Shown piece by piece: positions 45,153-53,748 of a stretch of 64,000 nt of DNA (the first letter of the stretch is position 1; every line of letters begins with the position of its first letter). Under the pieces are notes generated by a model that did not search any database, was not told the origin of the DNA, and worked only from the letters and a program-made list of their open reading frames with translations. This stretch comes from Streptomyces sp. CBMA291 (lineage in GTDB: Bacteria; Actinomycetota; Actinomycetes; Streptomycetales; Streptomycetaceae). Where the stretch lies: contig NZ_MSJP01000110.1 in the NCBI RefSeq assembly GCF_014596525.1, positions 1 through 64,000 of the forward strand, read 5' to 3'. The position numbers and the translations under genes were made by a program.

Positions 45153-45356
45153 ATGGCTACTGGCACCGTGAAGTGGTTCAACGCGGAAAAGGGTTTCGGC
45201 TTCATCGAGCAGGATGGTGGCGGCCCTGACGTGTTCGCCCACTACTCGAACATCGCCGCGCAGGGATTCCGTGAGCTCCAGGAGGGCCAGAAGGTCTCCT
45301 TCGACATCGCGCAGGGCCAGAAGGGCCCGACGGCCGAGAACATCGTTCCCGCCTGA
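45153..45356 (+). CDS. Cold-shock protein (CspA family)
   Basis: The 67-residue OB-fold protein binds single-stranded RNA/DNA. It has both nucleic-acid motifs, RNP1 KGFGFI and RNP2 DVFAHY, and begins MATGTVKWFNAEKGFGFIEQ. The ATG at 45153 follows AGAGGAGAA. The DEAD-box helicase gene comes next, a pairing seen in many Streptomyces, and both work on RNA structure at low temperature. Confidence 0.97.
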   Translation: MATGTVKWFNAEKGFGFIEQDGGGPDVFAHYSNIAAQGFRELQEGQKVSFDIAQGQKGPTAENIVPA

Positions 45357-45374
45357 CGCTGACACGCGATACTC

Positions 45375-45412
45375 AGCTGGGGCCCGCATCCCTCGGGGTG
45401 CGGGCCCCAGCT
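45375..45412 (+). terminator. Terminator after the cold-shock gene
   Basis: A perfect 14-bp stem (AGCTGGGGCCCGCA and complement) with a 10-base loop lies 18 bases after the stop; GTATTCATT follows. Confidence 0.9.
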
Positions 45413-45605
45413 GTATTCATTCGCAGGGTCCTCACACGCGGCCATGCCACCCACGGTTATTTCGCCGACCGACGGCGTGTCGTCAATTCCTCGCCCTGGC
45501 CGAGCCGCTCGCTTACTCATTTCATTCGGCCGTCCCCGTGATTCCAGAAGCTGTTCACCCGCTACCGGAATTAATCGATACGTGCCGTTTCCAGGAAGGT
45601 TCTGA

Positions 45606-47117
45606 ATGAACCCCACACGCACGAACGGCCGCGCCTCCCGCACCCGCCGCAACGGCGGCCACGCGTACGACTCCGCCGCCGGAACGAACCGGAGCGGTCG
45701 CCCCGGTTCGTCCGCCGCGAGCCGATCGGGAGGTCCGAGCCGGTCGGGCGGGTACGGCAGGCGCCCCGCCGCCGTGCAGGGGGAGTTCGCTCCGCCGAAG
45801 ACGATCACTCCGGCGCTGCCCGCCGTCGAGACCTTCGCCGCCCTGGCTCTGGACCGGCGCCTCCTGGCCGCGCTCACCGCGCAGGGGGTGTCCGTCCCGT
45901 TCCCCATCCAGGGCGCGACGCTGCCGAACTCCCTGGCCGGCCGTGACGTCCTGGGGCGTGGCCGGACCGGCTCCGGCAAGACCATCGCCTTCGGCCTGGC
46001 CCTGCTGGCCCGCACCGCCGGACAGCTCGCCGAGCCCCGTCAGCCGCTGGCGCTGGTACTGGTCCCCACCCGGGAACTCGCCCAGCAGGTCACCGACGCC
46101 CTCACCCCCTACGCCCGCGCCGTGAAGCTGCGTCTGGCCACCGTCGTCGGCGGAATGCCGATCGGCCGCCAGGCGAACGCGCTGCGCAGGGGCGCCGAGG
46201 TCGTCGTGGCCACCCCCGGTCGCCTCAAGGACCTCATCGACCGCGGCGACTGCCGACTGGACCGGGTCGCGATCACCGTCCTCGACGAGGCCGATCAGAT
46301 GGCCGACATGGGCTTCATGCCACAGGTCACCGCGCTCCTGGACCAGGCTCGCCCCGAGGGCCAGCGAATGCTGTTCTCGGCGACCCTGGACCGCAACGTC
46401 GACCTGCTGGTCCGCCGCTACCTCACCGATCCCGTCGTCCACTCCGTCGACCCCTCCCAGGGCGCGGTCACCACGATGGAGCACCACGTCCTGCATGTGC
46501 ACGGCGCCGACAAGCACCGGCTGACGACGGAGATCGCGGCACGCGACGGTCGAGTGATCATGTTCCTGGACACCAAGCACGCCGTGGACCGCCTCACCGA
46601 GGACCTCCTCGCCTGCGGTGTCCGGGCCGCCGCCCTGCACGGCGGAAAGTCGCAGCCGCAGCGCACCCGCACCCTCACCCGCTTCAAGACGGGGCACGTC
46701 ACCGTCCTGGTGGCGACGAACGTCGCCGCGCGCGGCATCCACGTCGACAACCTCGACCTCGTCGTCAACGTGGACCCGCCGACGGACCACAAGGACTACC
46801 TCCACCGCGGCGGCCGTACCGCGCGCGCCGGCGAGTCCGGCACGGTCGTCACCCTGGTCACCACCAACCAGCGTCGCGGGATGACCCGGCTCCTCCAGGA
46901 CGCCGGCATCGTGCCGAAGACCAGTCAGGTCCGCTCCGGCGAGGAAGCGCTCCGCAGGATCACCGGCGCCCAGGCCCCGTCGGGCGTGCCCGTGACGATC
47001 ACCGCGCCACCGGCCGAGCGGCGCAAGGGCGGCACGCCCTCCCGTGGTCGGCGCGGTTCCTCTTCGGCTGCCCGGCACGGGAGCGCGCGACGGTCCGCCG
47101 TCGGCACGGCAACCTGA
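45606..47117 (+). CDS. DEAD-box RNA helicase
   Basis: The 503-residue helicase starts at an ATG preceded by AGGAAGG. After an Arg/Gly/Ser-rich N-terminal tail of 65 residues comes the core: Q-motif VPFPIQGATL, Walker A GRTGSGKT, PTRELAQQ, ATPGR, the DEAD box in VLDEADQM, SAT in MLFSATLD, then VATNVAARGIHV and HRGGRTARAG in domain 2. The C-terminal tail is basic (RGRRGSSSAARHGSARR) for RNA binding. It follows the cold-shock gene and is separated from it by a terminator. Confidence 0.96.
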   Translation: MNPTRTNGRASRTRRNGGHAYDSAAGTNRSGRPGSSAASRSGGPSRSGGYGRRPAAVQGEFAPPKTITPALPAVETFAALALDRRLLAALTAQGVSVPFPIQGATLPNSLAGRDVLGRGRTGSGKTIAFGLALLARTAGQLAEPRQPLALVLVPTRELAQQVTDALTPYARAVKLRLATVVGGMPIGRQANALRRGAEVVVATPGRLKDLIDRGDCRLDRVAITVLDEADQMADMGFMPQVTALLDQARPEGQRMLFSATLDRNVDLLVRRYLTDPVVHSVDPSQGAVTTMEHHVLHVHGADKHRLTTEIAARDGRVIMFLDTKHAVDRLTEDLLACGVRAAALHGGKSQPQRTRTLTRFKTGHVTVLVATNVAARGIHVDNLDLVVNVDPPTDHKDYLHRGGRTARAGESGTVVTLVTTNQRRGMTRLLQDAGIVPKTSQVRSGEEALRRITGAQAPSGVPVTITAPPAERRKGGTPSRGRRGSSSAARHGSARRSAVGTAT

Positions 47118-47286
47118 TCCCCACGTCGACCGAAAGCCGACCCGTCTCTTCAGGAGGCGCGCGGTGACGTTGTTCCCGATGCGGCGCCGGCTGTGACGGC
47201 AGGTACTCGTACCGGCCACCTGCTCGGCGCTTCGGCGGCGGCCTGACCGAAATCCGCGAGCGAACGTGAGCTGACTCCGGTCAGCC

Positions 47287-47324
47287 GAGAGGGCCCGACC
47301 GGCACACACCGGTCGGGCCCTCTC
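47287..47324 (+). terminator. Terminator after the helicase gene
   Basis: A perfect 16-bp stem (GAGAGGGCCCGACCGG and complement) encloses the loop CACACA, 169 bases after the stop. No T-run. Confidence 0.8.
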
Positions 47325-47719
47325 GCGTACCGGATGAATGACCGTGCCCTGCGCGCGGCTGCGCGGGGGCCGACCTGGCGATGGACGCTCCGCGACTCTC
47401 CGCGCCGCCCGCCGAGGTCGATTACCTACGCACCGGACACATGAAAATCTATGTCGGCCAGAGTAGACATCGAATGGTGGCCCAGTTAGGGTTTCTCTCG
47501 TAGCCCAGAGATAAAGTGATGCCTGACAGAGAGGAACGCGGCGCCATCAGGATCGCCCGGCCGGAACTTTCGAGTCCGGGTACCGCAGGACATCGATAGT
47601 GAGGTGGTCTCCGGTCAAGCAACCGCGATCCCCGCGAACCCGACAGTCACTGGGTCGGTTCAGCGGACACAGAAGGCCGGCGCGGGATCAGGGCCGGCAG
47701 GTGGTGTAGTAGTTCCTTC

Positions 47720-47751
47720 GGGGCCCTGGTGCCGTGTGGCATCGGGGCCCC
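47720..47751 (+). promoter_or_regulatory. 5' UTR hairpin next to the ribosome site of the MerR-like gene
   Basis: A 14-bp stem with GUGU loop can form (GGGGCCCUGGUGCC pairing with GGCAUCGGGGCCCC, two G-U pairs). It ends 26 bases before the ATG and just ahead of the AGAGGTG ribosome site. It could attenuate transcription or sense temperature. Confidence 0.6.
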
Positions 47752-47777
47752 TCTACGCGTTTCACAGAGAGGTGCAA

Positions 47778-48116
47778 ATGACAGCAGACGACTCGTACGG
47801 GCGTCTCGACGACGACGACTACCCCGCCTACACCATGGGCAGGGCTGCCGAAATGCTCGGCACCACCCAGGGTTTCCTCCGCGCCATCGGCGAAGCCCGC
47901 CTCATCACCCCGCTCCGCTCCGCGGGCGGCCACCGCCGCTACTCCCGCTACCAGTTGCGCATCGCCGCACGCGCCCGGGAACTCGTCGACCAGGGCACCC
48001 CCATCGAAGCCGCCTGCCGCATCATCATCCTCGAAGACCAACTCGAAGAAGCCCAGCGCATCAACGCCGAGTACCGCCGTGCCGCGGAATCGGCCCCGCC
48101 ACCGGCCTCGGACTGA
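47778..48116 (+). CDS. MerR-like helix-turn-helix regulator
   Basis: The 112-residue protein starts at the ATG after AGAGGTG. Residues about 17-55 form a MerR-type winged helix (YTMGRAAEMLGTTQGFLRAI, then LITPLRSAGGHRRYSRYQLR), followed by a helix and a short C-terminal part with LEEAQRINAEYRRA. There is no effector domain. It lies after the cold-shock and helicase genes, and related short MerR-like proteins are known in Streptomyces beside cold-shock genes. Its targets are unknown. Confidence 0.85.
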   Translation: MTADDSYGRLDDDDYPAYTMGRAAEMLGTTQGFLRAIGEARLITPLRSAGGHRRYSRYQLRIAARARELVDQGTPIEAACRIIILEDQLEEAQRINAEYRRAAESAPPPASD

Positions 48117-48856
48117 GACGGGGTCGCCTGCCGGCGATTCCGCCGGGTTTGACGGAGAACCACCCGAGCGCGAATGCGCGGGCGAGGCCGTCGGTATCAG
48201 TGCCGCGTGGCCCAGGGCCGTCCATTCGGCGACCCGTCCAACGCTGCCGGTGCTGCTCGGACCGGCACGCACGGATCCGGCTCCGGGGTGCGAGCCGGGC
48301 CGGTTCCGGGGTGCGAGCCGGGCCGGCTCCGCCGACGGACCGGTGACACCACCGGGTCCACCTCGGCCACCGCCCGCCCGCACCCGAGGCGACCCGGGCA
48401 AGTGAGCACCGCGCGACGGACACGGTGCGGTCGATCAGTCGTCGTGGTCGGGGGTGTCGAGCGACCGTCCACGGCGACGTGCGGCCCGCCCCGTCCGGCG
48501 GACGGCCTCGCACACCGCTGTCCGTACCGGTGCCGGGAGCCCGCCGAGACCGCGCGGGCCGGAAGACGGGCGGTGCCACGTCGTCGATCCGGGGCAGGGG
48601 CCTGGTCGACGTCACCTCTTCGGGCAGGGCCGCGGACGCCTCGGCCACCGCAGGGTGCGGGAAGCGCGGAATGACCTCGGTGACCTCCGGGTCACCCTGC
48701 GGCCGCCACCCTTGGCCCGTACCCTGCCGAAACTCTTAAAACCGCTGGTCAGCGACCTGGACCTGTTGTTTTCGTCGAGACCTTCCTCGGCTGCCTGGCG
48801 CTGCGGACGTGAACGGCCACAGCGAACGGGTGCGTGGGGGGCGCATACTGGCGACA
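48117..48856. other. Long intergenic stretch without a convincing gene
   Basis: These 740 bases hold several overlapping open frames on both strands, but none shows a domain, a good ribosome site or consistent codon bias. A 21-bp sequence beginning CCGGGGTGCGAGCCGGGCC occurs twice, 23 bases apart (48283 and 48306). The segment may be remnant sequence. Confidence 0.5.
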
Positions 48857-49078
48857 ATGACAAAGCCCAGTGCACCGAAGCGTTATTTGCCCACCAGTCC
48901 CTTCAAAGCCCCGGTCACGCTGCCTCCCCGGCAGTTCGCCGTAGGCGACCAGGTCACACACGACGTGTACGGCCTCGGCCGGGTCATCGGCATCGAGGGC
49001 GGGATCGCGGCGCTCGTGGATTTCGGCTCGACGCAAGAGCGGATCCTGAGTCCGTACGCCAAGATGAGCAAGTTGTAG
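48857..49078 (+). CDS. Small KOW/CarD-like protein
   Basis: The 73-residue protein reads FAVGDQVTHDVYGLGRVIGI followed by EGGIAALVDFGS. This is a Tudor/SH3-like barrel resembling the N-terminal part of CarD/CdnL and the TRCF interaction domain. The ATG at 48857 has no ribosome site but a CATACT hexamer ends 7 bases before it, so the transcript is probably leaderless. It lacks the DNA-binding helices of full CarD. An RNA-polymerase contact is possible but unproven. Confidence 0.8.
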   Translation: MTKPSAPKRYLPTSPFKAPVTLPPRQFAVGDQVTHDVYGLGRVIGIEGGIAALVDFGSTQERILSPYAKMSKL

Positions 49079-49426
49079 GGCCGCCGCCGTGCCCGGTCAC
49101 GGCATACCGAAGCCACTCGTCCCTTCCGAACACAGGACTTCCGGGAGGTCGAGACCGCCTCCGTCTCCTTCCGCGGCATGCGCCGACCGGCTCGGAGACG
49201 GCGGCGCGTGGGCAGGCGTACCCGGACCGCACCGCGTACCGCAAGGAGCACGAAGGCACGCCCGCCGGGGCGGTACGGCCGGAAAGGCGTGCCACAACGT
49301 GCCAGCAGACCCGTGCGATCCGTTCGATCCGTGCGGCCCGCCGGTCCTGCGGGCGACGGTCGTGAGCCGTGCGGGCGCGACCCGGATGGCCGCGGACCGT
49401 CGGCGTGACGCGCGGGATCGGCGCGT
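49079..49426. other. Intergenic stretch, no gene seen
   Basis: About 350 bases of GC-rich sequence; frames on both strands are Arg/Pro-rich and unlike real proteins. It probably holds the former promoter of the protease pseudogene. Confidence 0.5.
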
Positions 49427-50372
49427 GTGGCGGCGGCGGGGGATCGGCCGCCGATCCCAGGGTGCGACGATGCGAGACGTACGCGTACGCGCCCGGCCGC
49501 CGTCACCGGTGCCGCTTCCGCCCTGCTCCTGCCGCTCCTCCTGGCCCCGGTGCAGGCGTTCCCCGCCGGTCCCGGGCATCCCGGCGGCCCCGACCCGCGC
49601 GACCGCCCGTCCCCGGCCGGGAGCGAGGTCGTCCCGGGCCACGCGGGAACCGCGCGCCAGGAGGCACAGGAAGCACCCCGGCCCTATGCCAAGCCCGGCA
49701 CGGTCTCCCGGCTGACCGGCCATCTGAGCCACGACGGCCGGCGGTACAGCGCCTCGGTCCTGGACTCGCCCTCGGGCACCCTGATCCTCACCTGCGGGCA
49801 CTGCGCCGAACGCAAGAAACTGATCCAGGGCGACGAGGGCGGCACCTGGACGTTCCGGCCCGCGTGGGGAAGCGCGCCGGGCGAGGGCTGCTCCGCGTCC
49901 TCGTGGGCGTCCGAGCGGGTCTGGACGCCCCGAGCCTGGGCCACCCTGGGCCACCCTGGGCAACGGCGACAACCAGTTCTCGGACATCGCGATCATCGAG
50001 CCGGCCCGGGACGCGCGGGGCCGCACCATCGAGGAGGCGGCGGGCGGCGGCCTCACCCCCGGACTCGACCCGACCGCGCCGTACCGGGACCTGTCCCTGT
50101 TCGGCTACCCGTCGGTGCTGGGCCGGAAGCAGGGACCTGCCGCGACACCGACGTACAGCGCGAGAAGGCCCCCGCCGGACGCGAGGGCACCCGCCTGTGG
50201 TCGCCGAACTGTTCGATGCGGCAGGGCGGCAGCGGGGCCCCTGATCCACCTCGGCAAGACCGACACCCGGCACACCTTCGACCCCGGCACCGTCCGGCCG
50301 CCCTGCCGGATCGAGCTGAAGGCGCAGCACAACGCCTGGTACTCCGCCCCGGCGATCACCCTCGGCGGATGA
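49427..50372 (+). pseudogene. Frameshifted secreted trypsin-like serine protease
   Basis: Pieces of one secreted protease are spread over two frames. Frame A (from 49427) gives a signal peptide-like AAVTGAASALLLPLLLAPVQA, then GHLSHDGRRYSASVLDSPSG and the catalytic histidine region LILTCGHCAER. Near 49945-49960, at a tandem GGGCCACCCT repeat, sense switches to frame B: NGDNQFSDIAIIEPARDARG (catalytic aspartate region) and LTPGLDPTAPYRDLSLFGYP. Near 50130-50140 it returns to frame A for LWSPNCSMRQGGSGAP, which holds the GGSG serine motif. At about 50245 it goes back to frame B for PLIHLGKTDTRHTFDPGTVR. At least three shifts are needed. Sequencing error is possible but three in one gene is unlikely. 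Confidence 0.7.
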
Positions 50373-50458
50373 CGACGGGAGCGCCGTCGTCCGGCCCCTT
50401 GGCACGGGCCGCTGTCCGACCCCTTGGCACCGTAAGTGCAATGTGAAATATTACTGAT

Positions 50459-51733
50459 GTGCCCACGAGAGAAACCTCGGACGTCATCGTCATAGGCGCA
50501 GGCATGGCCGGTGCGGCCTGCGCCTACTACGCGGCCCTCGCCGGCCTCTCCGTCACCGTCGTCGACCGGGGCTCCGTCGCGGGCGGCACGACCGGGGCGG
50601 GCGAGGGAAACCTCCTGGTCTCCGACAAGGAACCGGGGCCCGAACTCGAACTCGCCCTCCTCTCCCTCGCCTTGTGGACCGAACTCGCCGACCAACGGGG
50701 CGGAGCACGCTTACGCGGAGGGTACGGAGAACGGGACAGGCGCGGAGAACGGGGAGGGGGCGACGAGCGAGGGCGCGGGGAGCGCCGGGTGCGCGGGGCG
50801 CGGCCTCCGCTCCCGCCGTCCGTCGAGTACGAGGCCAAGGGCGGCCTCGTCGTCGCCTCCGATACGCCCGGACTGCACGCCCTGCGCACGTTCGCGGCCC
50901 GGCAGGAGAAGGCGGGCGTCCATGCGCGCGAAGTGCCCGCCGACCGGCTCCACGACCTGGAACCCCACCTCGCCCCGGACCTCGCGGGCGGCTTCCACTA
51001 CCCCCAGGACGCCCAGGTGATGCCCGCCCGCGCCGCCGCCCACCTCCTGGGCGTCGCCGGAGACCGGGTCCGCCTCGCCCTGGGGGAGGAGGTCACCGGA
51101 ATCCTCACCGGCACGGGCGGAGCCGTCCGGGGCGTACGGACCGCCACCCGCGAACTCCACGCCCCGCAGGTGGTGAACGCCGCCGGGACCTGGGGCGGCG
51201 CCGTCGCCGCGCTCGCCGGAGCCGACCTCCCGGTCCTGCCCCGCCGAGGCTTCGTCCTCGTCACCGAACCCCTGCCCCGCGTCGTCCGCCACAAGGTCTA
51301 CGCCGCCGACTACGTGGCCGACGTGGCCAGCGGCTCCGCCGGGCTCCAGGCCTCCGCCGTCGTCGAGGGCACCCCCGCGGGGCCCGTCCTCATCGGAGCC
51401 AGCCGGGAACGCGTCGGCTTCGACCGGAGCCTCTCCATCGAGGCGCTGCGCCGCCTCGCCGCCGGGGCCACCGCGCTCTTCCCCGTCCTCGGCACCGTAC
51501 GCGCCCTGCGGACCTACCTCGGTTTCCGCCCCTATCTGCCCGACCACCTGCCCGCCATCGGGCCCGACCCGCGCGTCCCCGGACTGCTGCACGCCTGCGG
51601 ACACGAGGGCGCGGGCATCGGCCTCGCCCCCGCCACCGGACGGATCGTCGCGGACTGCCTCACCGGAGCCGAACCGCCCCTCGACATCCACCCGTTCCGC
51701 CCTGACCGCTTCACCGCCCCCGCCGCCGTCTGA
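50459..51733 (+). CDS. FAD-dependent D-hydroxyproline dehydrogenase, catalytic (beta, DAO-type) subunit
   Basis: The 424-residue DAO-family flavoprotein starts at a GTG with no clear ribosome site. The FAD motif VIVIGAGMAGAACAYYAALA is at the N-terminus and a C-terminal HACGHEGAGIGLAPATGRIV closes the FAD site. By analogy with LhpB/HcnC-type proteins it oxidises cis-4-hydroxy-D-proline together with the next two products. Residues about 82-118 form an Arg/Gly/Glu-rich insertion (GYGERDRRGERGGGDERGRG) absent, as I recall, from relatives. The DNA there reads as a quite different Glu/Gly/Ala-rich peptide in the next frame, so a compensated double frameshift is possible. Confidence 0.85.
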   Translation: MPTRETSDVIVIGAGMAGAACAYYAALAGLSVTVVDRGSVAGGTTGAGEGNLLVSDKEPGPELELALLSLALWTELADQRGGARLRGGYGERDRRGERGGGDERGRGERRVRGARPPLPPSVEYEAKGGLVVASDTPGLHALRTFAARQEKAGVHAREVPADRLHDLEPHLAPDLAGGFHYPQDAQVMPARAAAHLLGVAGDRVRLALGEEVTGILTGTGGAVRGVRTATRELHAPQVVNAAGTWGGAVAALAGADLPVLPRRGFVLVTEPLPRVVRHKVYAADYVADVASGSAGLQASAVVEGTPAGPVLIGASRERVGFDRSLSIEALRRLAAGATALFPVLGTVRALRTYLGFRPYLPDHLPAIGPDPRVPGLLHACGHEGAGIGLAPATGRIVADCLTGAEPPLDIHPFRPDRFTAPAAV

Positions 51734-51806
51734 GGCGCACCTCCGCCCCCGTCGCCTGAGGCGCGCTCCCGCCGCCTGAGGCGCCGTCGTCCCGAGAGGA
51801 GGGACC

Positions 51807-52121
51807 GTGGCCCGCACCCCCGCCGACCTGGCCGGCGCCCGACCCCGGCCAGCGTTCGACATCACCTTCGACGGCCGCGCGGTCGCCGCCCTGCCCGGCC
51901 AGACCATCGCCGCCGCCCTGTGGAGCGCGGGCATCCTGGCCTGGCGCACCACCCGCGACGGCGCCCGCCCGCGCGGTGCCTTCTGCGGCATCGGGCAGTG
52001 CCACGACTGCCTGGCCACCGTCAACGGCACCCCCAATCGCCGAGCCTGCCTGCTCCCGGCCCGCCCCGGCGACACGGTCACGACGCAGAAGGGACACGGC
52101 CATGACGTGCTCGGGGTGTGA
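51807..52121 (+). CDS. [2Fe-2S] subunit of D-hydroxyproline dehydrogenase
   Basis: The 104-residue protein starts at a GTG after AGAGGAGGG. It has the ferredoxin-like cluster ligands in AFCGIGQCHDCLATVNG with a final cysteine in NRRACLLPARPGD, the pattern of HcnA/LhpF-type small subunits. It transfers electrons between the two flavin subunits encoded on either side. It overlaps the next gene by 20 bases. Confidence 0.9.
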   Translation: MARTPADLAGARPRPAFDITFDGRAVAALPGQTIAAALWSAGILAWRTTRDGARPRGAFCGIGQCHDCLATVNGTPNRRACLLPARPGDTVTTQKGHGHDVLGV

Positions 52122-53748
52122 GGACGGGGGAGCGGGAGACCGGAGGGGAGAGCCCGGCGCCGTTGGTGCCGCCCGGGGCTCTGCCGACGCCGGACACCTC
52201 CGGGACTCCGCGCCCGCCACCGCACCGACCCCTGCGTCCGCAGCCCCCGCCATCGCCGACCTGGCCGTCATCGGGGCCGGGCCCGCCGGGCTCGCCGGAG
52301 CCGTCGCCGCCGCCGAACTCGGCCTCTCCGTCACCCTCCTGGACTCCGCAGATCAGCCCGGCGGCCAGTACTACCGCCATCCGGCCCCCGCTCTCGGCGC
52401 CACTCGCCCCGAGGCCCTGCACCACGACTGGCCCGCCTTCGCCGACCTGAGCCGACGCCTGACGGGCAGCGGCGTCACCTGTCTGATGCATCATCACATC
52501 TGGTCTGTGGTACGGGAATCCGACGGCACCTGGAGCGTCCACGCCCTGACCGGCGCCGACGCCACCGCAGGCGCGCCCGTCCGGATCCGGGCCCGCGCGC
52601 TCCTGCTGGCCACCGGCTCCCACGAACGCCAACTTCCCTTTCCCGGCTGGACCTTGCCCGGAGTCGTGGGTGCCGGGGGAGCACAGGCCATGCTGAAGTC
52701 CGGTCTCGTCCTGCCCGGTCGCCGGATCGTCGTGGCGGGAAGCGGCCCCCTGCTGCTCGCCGTGGCCGCCTCCCTGGCCTCGGCCGGGGCGCGGATCCCG
52801 GCCGTGGTCGAAGCCGCCGGATACCTGCGGTACGCCCGTACGCCCCGCGCGCTCCTCGCCAACCCGCGCAAGGCCGTCGAAGCCCTGACGTACGGCGCCG
52901 CGCTCGCTCGCCACCGGGTGCCGGTACGGTCGCGCGGCGCGGTGACCGAGGCGCACGGTACCGACCGGGTGGAGGCCGTGACGGTCTCCCGGCTGGACCG
53001 CGACTGGCGGCCTGTGCCGGGGACGGGCCGCAGGATCGCCTGCGACGCGCTCGCCGTCGGCCATGGCCTGGTGCCGCAGATCGAACTCGCCACGACGGTC
53101 GGCTGCGCCACCCGGACCCTGCCCGACGGAACCCTCGGCCTCGCTCTCGACGCGTTCCAGGAGAGTTCGGTGCCCGGACTGTGGGCGGCGGGCGAGACCG
53201 GCGGTATCGGGGGAGCGGAACTCGCTCGTATCGAGGGCGAGTCGGCGGGTCGGGCGATCGCCGCCCGGCTCCTCGGCCGCCGTGCCGGGGGCCCTGCCGT
53301 GGACGCCCTGCGCCGCCGCGGGGACCGGCTGCGCGCCTTCGCCGCCGCCATGTCCGCCGCGCACGCCCCCGGTCCCGGCTGGACCGGCTGGCTGACCGGC
53401 GACACGGAGGTCTGCCGCTGCGAGGAGGTTCCCGTGGAACGGATCCGAGAGGCGGTCGACGAGTTGGGCGCGCGCGACGCCAGGACCGTCAAGCTCCTCA
53501 CCCGGGCCGGAATGGGCTGGTGCCAGGGCCGGATGTGCGGGACGGCCGTGGCGTGCCTGGCGTCCGGGGGCGGGGTCCCCGAACCGCCCGCCGTCCGCCG
53601 CCCGTTCGCCGCACCCGTACCGCTTTCGGTGCTCGCGAGGCTCGACGAGGCCGACGATCCGGCGGGCTCGCACCAGGGTCAGGCCCTCTCCCCAGCCGCC
53701 CCGACACTTCATGAAATGTCACACCTTACTGAAAGGTCGTCGAGATGA
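52102..53748 (+). CDS. NAD(P)/FAD oxidoreductase subunit of D-hydroxyproline dehydrogenase (HcnB/LhpE-like)
   Basis: The 548-residue protein has an N-terminal low-complexity stretch of about 50 residues, then two dinucleotide-binding motifs, VIGAGPAGLAGAVAAAELGL and VVAGSGPLLLAVAASLASAG. It also has ATGSHERQLPFPGWTLPGVV and the FAD-closing GLWAAGETGGIGGAELARIE. The C-terminal domain is [2Fe-2S] bacterioferritin-associated-ferredoxin-like, with ligands in VCRCEEVPV and GWCQGRMCG. Start is the ATG at 52102 inside the previous gene. It completes the three-subunit dehydrogenase. Confidence 0.88.
   Translation: MTCSGCEDGGAGDRRGEPGAVGAARGSADAGHLRDSAPATAPTPASAAPAIADLAVIGAGPAGLAGAVAAAELGLSVTLLDSADQPGGQYYRHPAPALGATRPEALHHDWPAFADLSRRLTGSGVTCLMHHHIWSVVRESDGTWSVHALTGADATAGAPVRIRARALLLATGSHERQLPFPGWTLPGVVGAGGAQAMLKSGLVLPGRRIVVAGSGPLLLAVAASLASAGARIPAVVEAAGYLRYARTPRALLANPRKAVEALTYGAALARHRVPVRSRGAVTEAHGTDRVEAVTVSRLDRDWRPVPGTGRRIACDALAVGHGLVPQIELATTVGCATRTLPDGTLGLALDAFQESSVPGLWAAGETGGIGGAELARIEGESAGRAIAARLLGRRAGGPAVDALRRRGDRLRAFAAAMSAAHAPGPGWTGWLTGDTEVCRCEEVPVERIREAVDELGARDARTVKLLTRAGMGWCQGRMCGTAVACLASGGGVPEPPAVRRPFAAPVPLSVLARLDEADDPAGSHQGQALSPAAPTLHEMSHLTERSSR

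Larger units (their letters stand above)
47118..47777. other. Intergenic region and leader of the MerR-like gene
   Basis: These 660 bases contain the helicase terminator and a leader that is less GC-rich between 47420 and 47580. They end in a strong hairpin next to the ribosome site of the MerR-like gene. A frame from 47604 continuous with that gene reads through the hairpin and has no protein character, so no gene is called. Confidence 0.6.

Noticed and set aside
47604..47777. A longer start for the MerR-like gene
   Set aside because: The added 58 residues come from the 5' UTR hairpin region and have no protein character; AGAGGTG sits before the inner ATG.
48061..48648. A 195-codon minus-strand frame in the gene-poor region
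   Set aside because: Arg/Pro/Gly-rich without a domain and it overlaps the MerR-like gene end; no ribosome site.
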